A stretch of DNA of 64,000 nucleotides from Jaminaea rosea (GCF_003144245.1 NW_020289979.1:744001-808000); one strand, 5' to 3'. Positions 1 to 11,778 are shown, counted from the stretch's first letter. Numbers and translations are program-made. The notes: generated by a model from the sequence alone, not told the origin.

Positions 1-1059
1 GGAAAGCGAGACATGATGATCATCGACTCTTGTCGAGCGAATAGCCAAATTGACCAGCCGTGAGACCCTCATTCTCACTTGGATCTGTTCGTGCCGGAGC
101 TGTGATTGCTAGATTCAGTCCCGCGTGACTCGCCCTCAAGATGAAAGGACTCGACGTTTCAGCGTCCGCTGGGGCTGGCGACAGCCGTCGCTCAAGCGAT
201 ACGATGTCACTCGTTTACGCGCCCGCCTGACTGAATGTTGTGCGAGCAAAGCAGACGATGGCTTGCGCATTGGCTCATTCGTGGTCCTCTAAGCTCCCTT
301 ACTTTCTCAGGACCGACGAGTGATGGCCAAAAGCACACAGACAGCTTGGCCCTTGCACGCTTGCTCCTCATTCCCTTTCAGCTAGCCTGGTGGTAAAGCG
401 ATCAAATCCCCGGCATGCCGCCTTCGCAGCCACAATCCACTCGAATGGACAGCCATCGTGAGCGGCCTCGTCTATCGCGGCTCACGGTAGTGGCCTTTCG
501 TCCATCCTAGCTAGCGTTGGATGTGCGCCGTTGCCGTGGCTCGCTATAGTCGCGCTTCTGTCGGTCGGGCCGGGCGCTCTCTTGGATTTGCAACGGAGTC
601 AAGTCAAAGGCGGCGGCGGCGGCGGCGGCGGCGGCGCTTTGGCTTTGGCAGGGAGCAGCTGCAGCGCCGCTCGACCACCGCGACCTGGCCCGCTCCCGGT
701 CGCTCACACGACCCAGCATCAAGGGCCGCCGATGGCCATAGCGTCAGTTCTTTCCTCTTCATCATTACCGCTCGACTCCTCGAGCCCACCCACGAGGGGG
801 CTCCTCACCCAGACACACACCACATCGATCAGCACCGACGCTGCATAGAGGCCAACTCGCGCTCCGTGAGGATCTGCCTCACCGACCTTCCACCAATCGC
901 CTTCTCCTCTCTGCGCTGCTTTCCTCTCATCCCCTAGACCCTCCATCACCCCACTCACCCACCATGAAATAGCCGCTATACCAATCGAGACAAGCCTCTG
1001 GTGTTTGCTTGGACTTGGACTCGGATCTTAATCTCCCCTTTTCCCCCGCCACGTTCACG
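1..1059. other. Upstream flank without a recognisable gene
   Basis: Open frames here are short, overlap on both strands and show no domain. The 3' part is pyrimidine-rich and is probably the promoter and 5' UTR of the ASH-repeat gene that starts at 1060. A CGG/GGC microsatellite lies in it. Confidence 0.6.
609..637. repeat. GGC trinucleotide microsatellite
   Basis: Nine uninterrupted GGC units are visible. It lies about 420 bases before the start of the ASH-repeat gene, in probable promoter or 5' UTR. Poly-Gly and poly-Arg frames across it are artefacts of the repeat. Confidence 0.9.
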
Positions 1060-4000
1060 ATGTCGTCGACGAACAACGCTCAGCAACACACGCTCAAGGC
1101 GCCTGTGCGCTACGAGGCTCAGCGTTCACCCAGCGAAGGGTCGAGAGGCGCAGCGGATGCAGCCTCATCGGGATGGGTGGGGCCCTTTGAGCGGGTCCTT
1201 GGAGATCACGAGGAGCCTGGCTCCGACAAAAAGGCATCATCTGCGGGAGCAATGGCGGCTGCTAATGAATCGTTTGCAGCCCTTCAAGGAGGCGGGGGTG
1301 GAGCCGGAGGAGGGGCAGGCGGGGGAGTAGGATCAGCAGGGAACAAGGGCAGCAACGACTACGTCGATAGTCCACACAGCCACTCGCATCCGCATTCACA
1401 GTCGACACCGACGGCAGAGAGACCGTCCCCACGCAGACCATTGTCGATGGTCGGGCGAGCAAAGAGCCATCTCTCAAAGGCAATGGCAGATGACGAGGGC
1501 AATGCTAAGGGCGCAGAGAGCGATCAGCAGCTCATGCCTCCGCCGAGCAACACGGCAACGGGCTCGCGGTTGAGCACAAAGAGCAGCACAAAGTCTCTCA
1601 AAGCGCAACCTGCGCGAGGTTCTAGCTCTTCCTCGTCCTCTTCCTCTGCCATTCGCACCTACAGGCCGGGGCAGGACGACAGCCTTGAGAAACGTGATGG
1701 TGATCAGACACAACGCTTTCCCGGCTTGGCCCCCACCACATCAGGCCCGTCGATTGTAGAGGTTTCGTCACGCGATCAAGAAGGCAAGATCGTTTTCGAC
1801 AACCTCTACCTCAATCACGCTCCTGGTCTTCAGCCTGTCCATCTACGCAACCACCTTTCGTCGGGCAGGTCGGTCTTGGTACGGCTCGAGAGCGACCTCG
1901 GCCACGCCGTCTCTTTCATGAGGCGAAAGAGGACCGGTGCAAAGAATGAGCTCGATCAACTCATCTGGCCATCGAATACCCTCGCCTGGGCTCAAGGCGC
2001 CGGGCTCTCTCCGGCCAAGTTGCGCGAACTGCGAGCCATCTCGACCAATCTCGAGGTGGCAGACTCCCTCATCCTAGAGAGCGGCGCATCAACAGAGATC
2101 TTTGTCATCTTCCGAGCGAACATGCTTCCCCCAATCCACGATAGAGAGGCAACGTCGCTCGTCAAGTCTCCCAAGCTAATGGCAACCGAAGTCCTCAATA
2201 TCGGTGGCAGCGAGGTCGATGATGCAGAGTCGACTTCAATGAGCTCGAATGGCAACGATACTGCGCTGCATCGATTCAAGACTCGCGAGGCTCGTGGTAT
2301 GGTGACGATCAGAGCTTGGCCTATGGCCACGGATGAGAGTGGCAACTCCTCCATGCCTTCATTCGATGCCGGTTCCAGCAGCTCTTCTGCCACTTCGTCC
2401 TCGCGTCCTGAGTCGATGTACGGGTCAAGCCTCAGCTCCTCGGCAGCTACGGCTCTCACGGAAATGTCAGACGTGTCGGCGCAAGTCGTCAAGCTACCCC
2501 TTACGGCACGCTTCTGCCGCCCTCAGTTGGCGGTCAATGTTCGCCATCCATTCGCCGGTGACACTTCGGAGTCGGCTAAAAACATGGTTATCCATCGACA
2601 TGGCCACGTCAGCGTCGACTTTGGCGATGTCGTCGCTGGCAACACAGTCTCGACGGAGCTCCGCCTGATCAATCAGTCGGACATCGACTGCTTCTGGCAG
2701 ACTCGCATCGACTGCGGCGACGATCCGGAGGTCGAGCCGTGCATCGCCATCTCCTCGGCGTCGGGTCCGCTCCAAGCTGTCATCTCGTCCGCCGACGGTG
2801 CTGCGCAATACCAGCCTCATGTCCTGCAGCCTCGAGGCACTACGAAGCTCACTTTGACACTCAAACTCGACTCAGAGGACTCGGCGGCCGAGCTGGAGGA
2901 AGCCGTCTCCTTCACCAACTTGCACAACACTTCCAATTCAGTGCGCATCTTCGTCAGAGCCAATATCGTGCCTGCCAATCGCGAATCGCCACTCGTCATC
3001 GAGTCAGGTGAAGGCCTCGACTTTGGCGACTGCTGCGGCGGGCACTGGACCAGGCAGCTCCTCGTGGTTCGCAACGCCGGGGAGCATGCCCTTGACATCG
3101 CACTCAACGCGCAAAAGGGCTTCGAGGTGGCGTTCGAACTGGCCAAGATTGCAGCAGAAGATCTTGATCCCCAAGATAGCGAGCGCATGTCGGCTGGCAC
3201 GTCGGCGGCTTCGAGCGACTCTGCGGCAAAGTCGGCAGAGCCTTCGACGCCTGTCGAAGACGGAGGCCTTAGCGACAGCCACCACTCGATTGCAATGGAG
3301 ATGATCAGGACGCCGACTCATCACGCCTCGGCCGGTCCACGTGCAGAGCCTCCCGTCTTTGACTTGGGCGGCGATACGGCAGACACCGCCACCCCGGCTA
3401 CGCCAGCCTCTGACCTCGAGAGAACACCAGTCGTCCTCACACCCTACGCGCATCCCCCCGCGCCCAAGCACGAGCCAGACGAGGTGGATGACTTTGACAA
3501 CTCGTCCGTCGCATCTCAAGCTGGATCTCGGCCTGGCTCGCCCGTGCAGACATCTAACATCTCCGAGATTGACACAGACGCACAGAGCTCGATCACGCCA
3601 TCGTCTGAGGCGCGCAAGGTGGGGACCAAGAATCGCAGCGTCCTGGCTTGGCGCGAAGCCAGCGAGCAGAGCAATGAAGGCGACCCCGGCGTGCCGCCAC
3701 ATGGGCCATCCTCAGCACCTGCTACTCGTGAGGGCGGAGGGTCGGCGGCGTCGAGCGTCAGTGGGGATGGTGGCAGCAGTCAAGGCGGCAACAGCAGCAA
3801 CAGCAATGTCAGGCGACCCGAAGAAGACGGCGTCTCAGTCATCTCTGAGCCATTCACAGCGCAGTCGGACAGTCGATCCATTGCTGCTCAATCCTCGCGA
3901 GCAAGCAGCTCAGCGCCGTACCGAGGTGGTAGCCAAGGCAGCACTGCCGGAGTGTCGTCAAGTGGTCCTCTTCGCAATGTCGACTCGAAGCAGACAAAGG

Positions 4001-7000
4001 AGATTGAGAGTCTGCTCCTCCGGCCGGGCGAGGAGTCGCGCATCGTCGTTTCGTTCCGTCCTGCCCGTGGCGATGTGGACGAGGGCTACACTGCCGGTCG
4101 CCTGATGGACAACATCTTCCGAATCACTCTCGACTATGTCAAGGCGCGAACCGCAGTCAGTGGCTCGAGCGCGGGTGGCGGGTCCCGTTTGCGAGGTGGA
4201 CGAGAGCGCAAGACCGTCCTGTGTCGCACGCGAACATGCACCTCCTTCATTACCGTCTCGCCCAAGGAGCTTGACTTTGGCGAGGTAAACGTAGGATCAC
4301 GCAAGTCAAGCCAGATCGCGGTGACGAACCACTCGGACTTGACAGCACGGGTCGACCTGCGCTTCGTTTCCAAGGTCCTCAGCATGTATCGCGACGAGAT
4401 GGCTGTGCCATCGGGGCAGACGATCCACCTCACCGTCGACTATTCGCCTCGCAGAGTCAACGTTGCCTATTCAAAGCAGATCACCGTCGCCAACCTTCTC
4501 AACCGCCGCAATGACCAGGTCATCGATGTGCGTGGACGCAACGTCGATAAGCAGAGAATCAGCTTTCATTCCCTCTTCTACCGCATCCTCACTCCCCATG
4601 GCTCCAACTTTCTGGAGTTCGGCGACGTCAATATCAATTCGTCGAGGGTCCGGACGTTTTCGATTGAAAACACGTCCAAGGCGCCGCTCGTGCTCGACAT
4701 TACCGCTGCCCACCCCGAAGACCTCGCACTGTACATCAAGGAGGCGTGGAAGGACCAAGCTCCGACCGCTGCCAACTCAATAGGCGGCGGGGAGGCATTG
4801 GCTCGGAACCTCAAAGGCTACGAGGAGACGGAACCCAGCACCATTGCGCAGCTCAACGTCGCCTCGTCGGGCAAGGATGGTAAGCAGTCTAGCCAAGCAA
4901 AGGGTGCTGAGCTCAAGGAGCGCTTCTTGGAGTCGATGTCCGATGCTCCGGCCAACGTGCGACAGGAGAATGTCTCGTGGCGTACAGCGCAAAAGCTCAG
5001 TCATTTCCGCCGGGACGCCGCTCCGACTTCGGCAGTCGGTGCTGCAAAGGAAAGTGATGCGGCTGGAGCGCAGAAGGCCGCCAAGCAGCCCGTCAATCTG
5101 ATTTCTGCGCTCAAGAAGGGCGGAAAGGGGAGGACGACGATGAGCTATGGTCGGTCGGTCACGTTCAAGGATCGCACGCTGGTTCAGGAGTTTGAGCATC
5201 TCGACTTGGCCACTGGCCCACCTCTAGTCGCCAAGCGCATCTCGGTCAAGAGCAAGTGCTTCCAGTCGCTCGAGCAGATTGAGACGAGTACGAGGTCCCC
5301 GCCTGTGTCCGCGCCACCTTCCAGAAAAGCCACCAGCGCGGCGAAGAGACCGCCTACGCCTGCGAGCAAAGTCCCTTCGACGCCTGTGAAGCGCATCCCT
5401 TCGCCCCTTGCAAAGGATATCCTGTCCAAGGCTGGCTCACCTTCACGCCCCGTCCTGGCCGACCATCGTCGCCAGTCGTCGCCCGCGCTGACAGGCAAGA
5501 AGAAGGTCCGTCAAGCCGTCCTAGACCCAACGGACGTCTCGAACCTGGGCATCGACGAGCTCGTCACAGCCATCGAGTCTCAGCCAGGTGCACTAGGCAC
5601 GCTCTACTTCAACAGCCCGCAAGCGGAAGAGAAGCACGTCCGCCTCGAGGTCAATCTGCAACGTGAGCTCAAGAATGCCATCCAGTCCAAGAAGCTCGTA
5701 CCCCTGGGCATGCTGCAGATACCGCCCGGCGAGGAGCGTCAGGTGGTCGCCGTGTACTGCCCGAATGGGAGCACGCGTCCTCACATCCAGGGGACGGCCA
5801 GGAAGCAAGACTCGCGAGTCTTCCTCCGCCTGGTAGAGTACGACGTGCGCGCCGTGCAGGAGTCGCCCCAGTTCGGCCAGATGGCAGACCTGGATAAGGA
5901 CGAGTTGCCAATTCGCGATCTGATGGTCAGGACGACGACGTGCCGCGCCATGCTCGAGTTGGGCCAACCCCACATCAACTTCGGGCAGATGGAGAAAGCC
6001 GAATCAAAGACGCGCAAGATCCTCGTGCACAATCGCTCCGAGTGGGCGGCCTCGTACTGCATTCGCAAGAGTGGCAGCATTGCGAGCGGCGACATCAAGC
6101 TGAGCTCGGCGCGATTTGGGGTGGTGCCGGCGCATGGCAAGAGGGAGGTCGAGTTCAGCTTCTGCCCCACATTGACAGGGCCTTTCAACGAGAAGCTCGT
6201 GATTGAGAATGTGGCCGATCGCGATCGCGATCTGACCGTCTTCCTCAAGGCGACGGTACACAAGAAGCCGAACTTTACCGTCGAGCCGGCCTCACTTGAC
6301 TTTGGTGCCAGTCGAGCGGGTAAGCTCACCGAGCCCCTCGTCATCACGGTCAGCAATACGACGAGCAAGGCGCGCACCTTTGTCGTGGCCGTGGACACGA
6401 ATGAGCTGCGCCACCAGCGCACGATCAGCGACCTAGTCTTTTCGATGAGCGAGGGTGGTGCAGGAGGGGAAGGCAAAGCCGTGCTCAGCCAGGCAGAGCA
6501 GACTTCGATTGCTGAGGAGATTGAGCACATCTCGCAGAAGTTGAAGATTGCGACGAGGAAGGGTCAGGAGGACAAGATCAAGAAGTACGAGGGTCGATTG
6601 AGCGAGTTGGCCGTCAAAACGGGCGCTAGCGCGGGCGCGAGCGCGAGTGCAAGCAGCAGCGTCGGCGACGGCGCAGCGACGAAGGATGTCGCAGCTGTGG
6701 CGGAGCCGCTTTCCTCGTCACCCGTCGCTGAAGCCGCCCTCGAGAATGGCTCTCTCGCCGCTCCTCCTCTGACGGCAGAAGGCACAGCGACTTCGACGTC
6801 TGCCACGACCACATCCCGCCTCAAGCGTGTCTCCTCGACGGTCACTCTGGGCCTGGAACCTCAGCAGAGCAAACAGATCTCGTTGCGTCTGCGCACCAAC
6901 GTCATCCACACCGTGCTCGCCGAGACGGCGGCTGTGGCAGGGTCAGCGCCAGCTCGAGGCGAGGAGGAAGAAGACGTAGAGATGAACGTACGCATCCACG

Positions 7001-7242
7001 AGGTCAAAAATCAGGACGAGACGAGGGTTGTGCGAGTGAAGGCACAAGTTGCGTGGGATGGGCGATCGGCGGCTGCGGCAATTCAAAACGTCGCGCGGGA
7101 GGAAGATCAGCATGTAGATGGGATAGACGACAAGGAGCGCGCGGGGCTGGTGGCGGCTAAAGGCGACGAAGATGCCGAGATAGACCCACTGCCCGCAAAC
7201 GACGGCTCCTCCGTCGTCTTTACACCGGAGACGTCGGGTTAA
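1060..7242 (+). CDS. Giant ASH/MSP-repeat protein (ASPM-SPD2-Hydin type)
   Basis: A single-exon gene of 2060 residues. The ATG at 1060 is chosen because the frame upstream of it has no ATG. The first ~240 residues are low-complexity (Ser, Gly, His). At least five immunoglobulin-like ASH modules follow, recognised by the recurring x-DFG-x-V-x-x-G strand motif: about residues 515-640 (VSVDFGDVVAG), 654-700 (LDFGDCCGG), 1066-1170 (LDFGEVNVG), 1185-1260 (LEFGDVNIN), 1637-1740 (INFGQMEKAE) and 1742 onward (LDFGASRAG). A Ser-rich insert spans about 700-985, a basic Pro/Ser linker about 1260-1500, and a short coiled coil about 1817-1850 (EEIEHISQKLK). ASH domains in animals target proteins to centrosomes, cilia and the ER/cytoskeleton interface; the role in a non-ciliated fungus is not known to me. 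A spindle-pole or septin/cytoskeletal scaffold is inference only. Confidence 0.85.
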   Translation: MSSTNNAQQHTLKAPVRYEAQRSPSEGSRGAADAASSGWVGPFERVLGDHEEPGSDKKASSAGAMAAANESFAALQGGGGGAGGGAGGGVGSAGNKGSNDYVDSPHSHSHPHSQSTPTAERPSPRRPLSMVGRAKSHLSKAMADDEGNAKGAESDQQLMPPPSNTATGSRLSTKSSTKSLKAQPARGSSSSSSSSSAIRTYRPGQDDSLEKRDGDQTQRFPGLAPTTSGPSIVEVSSRDQEGKIVFDNLYLNHAPGLQPVHLRNHLSSGRSVLVRLESDLGHAVSFMRRKRTGAKNELDQLIWPSNTLAWAQGAGLSPAKLRELRAISTNLEVADSLILESGASTEIFVIFRANMLPPIHDREATSLVKSPKLMATEVLNIGGSEVDDAESTSMSSNGNDTALHRFKTREARGMVTIRAWPMATDESGNSSMPSFDAGSSSSSATSSSRPESMYGSSLSSSAATALTEMSDVSAQVVKLPLTARFCRPQLAVNVRHPFAGDTSESAKNMVIHRHGHVSVDFGDVVAGNTVSTELRLINQSDIDCFWQTRIDCGDDPEVEPCIAISSASGPLQAVISSADGAAQYQPHVLQPRGTTKLTLTLKLDSEDSAAELEEAVSFTNLHNTSNSVRIFVRANIVPANRESPLVIESGEGLDFGDCCGGHWTRQLLVVRNAGEHALDIALNAQKGFEVAFELAKIAAEDLDPQDSERMSAGTSAASSDSAAKSAEPSTPVEDGGLSDSHHSIAMEMIRTPTHHASAGPRAEPPVFDLGGDTADTATPATPASDLERTPVVLTPYAHPPAPKHEPDEVDDFDNSSVASQAGSRPGSPVQTSNISEIDTDAQSSITPSSEARKVGTKNRSVLAWREASEQSNEGDPGVPPHGPSSAPATREGGGSAASSVSGDGGSSQGGNSSNSNVRRPEEDGVSVISEPFTAQSDSRSIAAQSSRASSSAPYRGGSQGSTAGVSSSGPLRNVDSKQTKEIESLLLRPGEESRIVVSFRPARGDVDEGYTAGRLMDNIFRITLDYVKARTAVSGSSAGGGSRLRGGRERKTVLCRTRTCTSFITVSPKELDFGEVNVGSRKSSQIAVTNHSDLTARVDLRFVSKVLSMYRDEMAVPSGQTIHLTVDYSPRRVNVAYSKQITVANLLNRRNDQVIDVRGRNVDKQRISFHSLFYRILTPHGSNFLEFGDVNINSSRVRTFSIENTSKAPLVLDITAAHPEDLALYIKEAWKDQAPTAANSIGGGEALARNLKGYEETEPSTIAQLNVASSGKDGKQSSQAKGAELKERFLESMSDAPANVRQENVSWRTAQKLSHFRRDAAPTSAVGAAKESDAAGAQKAAKQPVNLISALKKGGKGRTTMSYGRSVTFKDRTLVQEFEHLDLATGPPLVAKRISVKSKCFQSLEQIETSTRSPPVSAPPSRKATSAAKRPPTPASKVPSTPVKRIPSPLAKDILSKAGSPSRPVLADHRRQSSPALTGKKKVRQAVLDPTDVSNLGIDELVTAIESQPGALGTLYFNSPQAEEKHVRLEVNLQRELKNAIQSKKLVPLGMLQIPPGEERQVVAVYCPNGSTRPHIQGTARKQDSRVFLRLVEYDVRAVQESPQFGQMADLDKDELPIRDLMVRTTTCRAMLELGQPHINFGQMEKAESKTRKILVHNRSEWAASYCIRKSGSIASGDIKLSSARFGVVPAHGKREVEFSFCPTLTGPFNEKLVIENVADRDRDLTVFLKATVHKKPNFTVEPASLDFGASRAGKLTEPLVITVSNTTSKARTFVVAVDTNELRHQRTISDLVFSMSEGGAGGEGKAVLSQAEQTSIAEEIEHISQKLKIATRKGQEDKIKKYEGRLSELAVKTGASAGASASASSSVGDGAATKDVAAVAEPLSSSPVAEAALENGSLAAPPLTAEGTATSTSATTTSRLKRVSSTVTLGLEPQQSKQISLRLRTNVIHTVLAETAAVAGSAPARGEEEEDVEMNVRIHEVKNQDETRVVRVKAQVAWDGRSAAAAIQNVAREEDQHVDGIDDKERAGLVAAKGDEDAEIDPLPANDGSSVVFTPETSG

Positions 7243-7445
7243 AGGATGCGTAGACTAGCGGACGAGTTTCGCTTCGGATCGATTTTGGTTTTTCCCTTCT
7301 TTTCTCTCTATTCGTTTCATGGCCTCGCAGTACACAGCAAACCAAGCAGAAGACAATCACATCTCATGACGACCCAACAAGCACACGACTCCCACGAATG
7401 TGTGCATCTGCATCTTCTCACGATCTCACAAGCTCATCGACGCCA

Positions 7446-7637
7446 ATGCCTACGCCAACGCGACTCAAAGTTGCGCCCTCCTTGGCTTGCTTGCTTCTTC
7501 TCGCCGTACCTTGCATCGCGGAATACGGTTTGGAGGGGGGCCGCCCGCCGCGGGAGAACAAGCCGGCGGCGAAGGGACTGAGGCGCGAAGACCCTGAAAT
7601 GGAACTAGGCGATGAAGCATTGGAATTTCCGCGCTAG
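7446..7637 (+). CDS. Possible small secreted peptide (63 aa)
   Basis: A 63-codon frame between the ASH-repeat gene and the methyltransferase gene. Residues 1-25 look like a signal peptide: a short basic start (MPTPTRLK), a Leu/Ala-rich core (SLACLLLLAVPCIA) and an Ala-X-Ala-like cut site before EYGLEGG. The remaining ~38 residues are charged, contain an Arg-Arg pair and have no cysteines. An overlapping frame also has a Leu-rich stretch, so chance is possible. It could also be part of the 3' UTR of the upstream gene. I recognise no homologue. Confidence 0.35.
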   Translation: MPTPTRLKVAPSLACLLLLAVPCIAEYGLEGGRPPRENKPAAKGLRREDPEMELGDEALEFPR

Positions 7638-8007
7638 GCCGGGCGGACGGGCAGATGTGCAGATGACCTAAGCTCTCGACTGAGCAGTGGATGGAGGCGA
7701 CGCAGTCGACGCAGACGACAGAGAGCTTAGTCGAGAGCGGTAGTGCAGGCCCGTGCTCAGAAGACGTCAAATCGAGGAGGCGTCAGCTTCTACCGATTCT
7801 TTTTCTTCTCATTATTACCCCTTCTTAATCAGTTGCGTCTCGCCTCGTCTCGTCTAGGTTGGCCTTCGCGCGGCCCCTCGTGAGCACCACACACCACACC
7901 TCATCTTGGCCCTCACGCTCCTTGCTGCGAGTCTCGCCCATCTCACGGACGCTTCCCTCATCCTTATCGATCTCGAACCTCCACGGCCTCGTCAGCCAAG
8001 ACATACG

Positions 8008-9829
8008 ATGGCAGCCGCAACCACGTCTACCTCGTCGTCGCCGCAATCCTCTCTTCTCTCCAGCGCCGCCTCGCTTGGCTGGTCTCCGCTCGTCTCACTC
8101 TCTCGCTCGTCAGTCTGCTCCCTCTTTTCGCGCCTGCAAGTGGGACTCCTCACAATCAAGGACGTCGATGGCTCCACAAAGTATTTTGGAGATGACTCGC
8201 TCGTCAGCGCCGCCGCCTCAGACAGCGATGATGGTGCTTCGTCCAGTGCAGCCTCGCTCAAGCAGAGCGATGAGCCTACGCAGGCTACGCTGGTGGTGAA
8301 CCGCGACACCTTCTGGCCGCGCATGTTCTTTGGTGCTGATTTGGGCTTCTCGGAGGCGTACATGGCCAATGACGTTGACACTCCGGACTTGGGGGCCTGC
8401 TTTGATGTGAGCGCGAGGCGGTGCCAAGGGCTGATACGAGGTACGCCATACTGACTCTGCTCAATTGCCCCACACCAGCTCTTCATTCGCAATCGCACTG
8501 CCCTCGCAGAGCTCGACCTCGGCCCCGCCTCTCGCCTCACCGGCTGGGTACAAGGTCAGCTCAATAAGCGCTATGCCAATACGCGCGGCGGCAGCTTGAA
8601 GAATATTGGCGCTCACTACGACATCGTGGGTGCTAGACGGCACGCCACTCTTGCGTAAGGCGAGCTGACCTTGACCTCCCGCTGCCTCCCCTCGCAGTCC
8701 AACGCCATGTATCAACGCTTCCTCTCCCGCGACATGACCTACAGCTGCGGTATCTACTCGACGCTGGACGCAGACATTGCTCCTCCCATTCCCTACCAGG
8801 CTGCTACATCCCTGCGCGACCACTCTGGCTCCAAGGCAGGCAAGGTCCCATCTCCCACGCGCGACTCCGGCATCGGCTCTCCACAATCGGACCTCTCCTC
8901 GCCGTCGAGCTCGGATGAGCTGGAAGAAGCGCAGTTGCGCAAGCTTCGCCTCCACATCAGTCGCTGCCGTATCTCTCGCGGGGACCGGGTGCTGGAAATT
9001 GGCACAGGGTGGGGATCCCTCGCCATGGAAGCATGTCGCCAAGTACCCGGCATCACCGTCGACTCTCTGACCTTGTCCAAGGAGCAGAAGCAGCTCGCCG
9101 AGGAGCGAATCCGTGAAGCCGGGCTTGAGAGTCAGATCACGGTCCATCTCCTCGACTACCGCGACATGCCCGCCGAGTGGGAGGGAAGCTTCGACCGCGT
9201 CGTCTCAATCGAGATGCTCGAAGCAGTAGGCATCGAGTTCCTCTCCACCTACTTCAGCGCCATTCATCGCGTACTCCGCCCGGATGTGGGCACGGCCGTG
9301 TTCCAGTGCATCACGATGCCTGAAGCCCGCTTCGAGGCTTATGTGCGGGGCGTCGACTTTATCAAGAAGTACATCTTCCCAGGCGGTGTACTGCCCTCGG
9401 TCCGCTCGTTGGTGGACGCAATGGCTGACGGATCGCAGGGGACAATGGTGCTACAGGCGGTCGACTCGATTGGCCCGCATTACGCGCGCACGCTGAGGGA
9501 GTGGAGGGCGAGGTTCGAGGCAGCCTTTTACGGGGATGACGGGATCCGAGGGGCGTTGCTGCGCGACCATGCGGCTATCCAGGCACTACCCAAAGCGCAG
9601 CGTGAGGCTGAGGTCGAAGTTTTCAGGAGAAAGTGGATCTATTATTTCGTCTACTGCGAAAGAGGGTTCGCTGAGAACCAGATCGGAGGTGAGCACGCGG
9701 GGCGAGACGAGAGCTGTGGGGCGAGAGACTGCGCTGACACACAACACCGCGCCATTGCCAGACCACATCCTCACCTTTGCACGCGTCGGAGGACCAGCAC
9801 ACTCGCAGCCCATCAGCTTTGGTGCATGA
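8008..9829 (+). CDS. Cyclopropane-fatty-acyl-phospholipid synthase-like SAM methyltransferase
   Basis: Four exons (8008-8406, 8479-8625, 8698-9688, 9762-9829) give 534 residues; all introns are GT-AG and keep the frame. The family transfers a methylene or methyl group from S-adenosylmethionine to the double bond of an unsaturated phospholipid acyl chain. Seen: the family signature HYDIS at the exon 2/3 join followed by a MTYSCGIY segment, a Ser-rich insert, SAM-binding motif I VLEIGTGWGSLA near residue 280, SIEMLEAVG in the position of the family's active-site loop, and the FIKKYIFPGG segment. A family-typical end (FVYCERGF) precedes a short last exon. Bacterial in origin as a family; fungal copies are widespread in basidiomycetes. 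Product could be a cyclopropane or a methyl-branched fatty acid; the sequence does not decide. Confidence 0.9.
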
Positions 9830-11667
9830 GCACGGCGAACTGGCTGCCTTTACCGGCTTCTCATTCGCACCGCACCACAACGACCACCAGTCATACTCGC
9901 ATCGCAAAGCATCTCGTGATCAGGAAGGAGGAAGTACTTCGTCGTCTCGTCTTACGCACCAAGCTACGATACGAATCAAAACGATACCTATGATACGATG
10001 CATGCGTGACGAGTGTGCATGGCGGAATGGTGCTCCGTGACAGGGCGGACTGGCGGCTCAGCGTCCCCTGGCGCTTCTTGTCAGCGCGTAGCAGACCAAA
10101 TATGGCACCTCTGAATCGTTCCTGCCGGATCCCACTCGCCCCATGCTTCCCGTCGATCGCCCATCCCGCGTTGTGATTGCTCGTGACAGCCTCGGCCCGT
10201 GCACGTAGCCGCCAGCATGCCGATTGCTCGCCAGTGGTGTGATGTTGTCCACGCACGTCGAGCCGCAGCGCCCACCGCGCCTTGCCCTTTCCCCGTCGCC
10301 CGCCTACACCTGTAGCCACTACTCGTCCGTTTCGTCGCAGGAGTCGCTGTCCCAAAGTCGCGGCGAACCATCGCGTGCGCCATGCCTCGCGCTTCTTGCC
10401 CATCCCCCGCAGCACACGGCGCTACTACGTGCTTCCCCTCCGACAGGAGAGCAGCCTCGCACTTTGCCGCGATTTCTCCCGGCCACCAAAGGTCCGACTC
10501 GATGGCTCTCACTGTCCGCTTGCCCTTCGACGCGGCGACTCGGAGTCGGCGTACCACGTGAGTCAGTGGCCTCTTCACCTGGCTCATCAACGTGCAGGAG
10601 CTGCCAGTAGGGATCGCCTTTTCTGTTGATACGGCAAGAGGGCGCGACGTGACCGCTGCGATCATCTCAGCGCTCCGTCGGTATCCTTATCATCGCCACT
10701 GTAGCATGCGGTACCCTAAAGTCTGCGCCGCCAACACGCGGACCAGATTGCAAAGACGAGCCGCACAGCGCCATCACCTGACCAATTTCCGTGGAGCTGT
10801 CTGGCCCGGCACGGTCTCATCGGCTTGTTGCAACGAAGACGGCGACCTGCACTTACAACAATGGTGGGCTGGGCCGCCCCACTCCGTATCAGCATGTTAC
10901 TGTACCATCCATGGCCTGAGCATCGCAGGTCATAGTCGGCAAGGCTGGCGAGACGCTCGCAACGTGTTGACTTGCGTGTGAAGGGAGAGAGGGAGGGTTG
11001 CGAGCTGAGAGAGATGCTCAAGCTCTGCTATTCGTCGTAGCAGGCGGAGATGCTCCGACAGCGAAAGGCAATGGGCGCGAGCTCAGCAGCTGAGGCTTGT
11101 CAGACGGGCGATAACGCGGAAACGACTTCGCTTCGGATACGGTTAGAGCCACACCAAACGGACAGTCTCTCGCTTGCTGCTGCCCTCGATCTTGCACCGT
11201 CGTCCACTGAGCCCGTCTGTGTGCCCAGCCAACTCTATACACTTCGTTGCTATCGCGTCGTCGCCGCCCTTCGTCGTGCTCGATTTCCCGCCTGAGCGCT
11301 GCTACGTGAAGCGGGCCGTGACGGGTTGTAGGCATGACCGCGAGAAGAGCATCTGCCTCGCACCTCTGACCCGAAGACACACCGCAAGAGCACCCACCCA
11401 CAAGCCCATGCACACACCACTCAGCGCCATCCCAGGCCTCCCTCACGCCCTCAGGCCTACTGCGTCCGCTCGAGCTCGCTACCACGGCCGCTCACGTCCC
11501 GCCAGGACGCGTCCACTTTGACGCGACGCTACTCAGCCGCAACGCAAGCAAACGAGGTGCCGATTGGACCAAAAGGTGCGCCGAGCCTTTCGCCATCCTT
11601 TGATAGAAAAAAAAAGGCACATCAATTAGTAGGAAGTGGCCCAAAAACGCCAAAAAAAAATTTCAGT
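9830..11667. other. Long intergenic stretch, no gene recognised
   Basis: About 1.8 kb. Open frames up to 194 codons occur on both strands, but they overlap each other, lack domains and have the composition expected of GC-rich non-coding DNA. The right end holds the 3' flank of the minus-strand tRNA, including A-runs that read as T-runs on the tRNA strand (11609-11617 and 11652-11660) and may terminate Pol III. Confidence 0.55.
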
Positions 11668-11778
11668 CGACAGCAGACGGATTTGAACCGCCGCGGGAAG
11701 ATCCCATCAGATGAGCGCTTGGTATACCAGGTTGCGACTAATTCGAGTCTGACGCCTTAACCACTCGGCCATACTGCC
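11668..11778 (-). tRNA. tRNA-Ser(CGA) with a 29-nt intron
   Basis: Read on the minus strand the gene folds as a type II tRNA. The acceptor halves GGCAGTA and TGCTGTC pair with two G-U pairs, the D arm begins TGGCCGAGTGG (A box), the T arm carries GGTTCAAATCC (B box), and a long variable arm (TGGGATCTTCCCG) marks Ser or Leu. The anticodon stem is TCAGA/TCTGA and the loop reads CT-CGA-A-A, giving anticodon CGA. The stem is split by a 29-nt intron placed one base 3' of the anticodon, the standard position for nuclear tRNA introns; yeast tRNA-Ser(CGA) is also an intron gene. The discriminator base is G, as expected for tRNA-Ser. Confidence 0.93.
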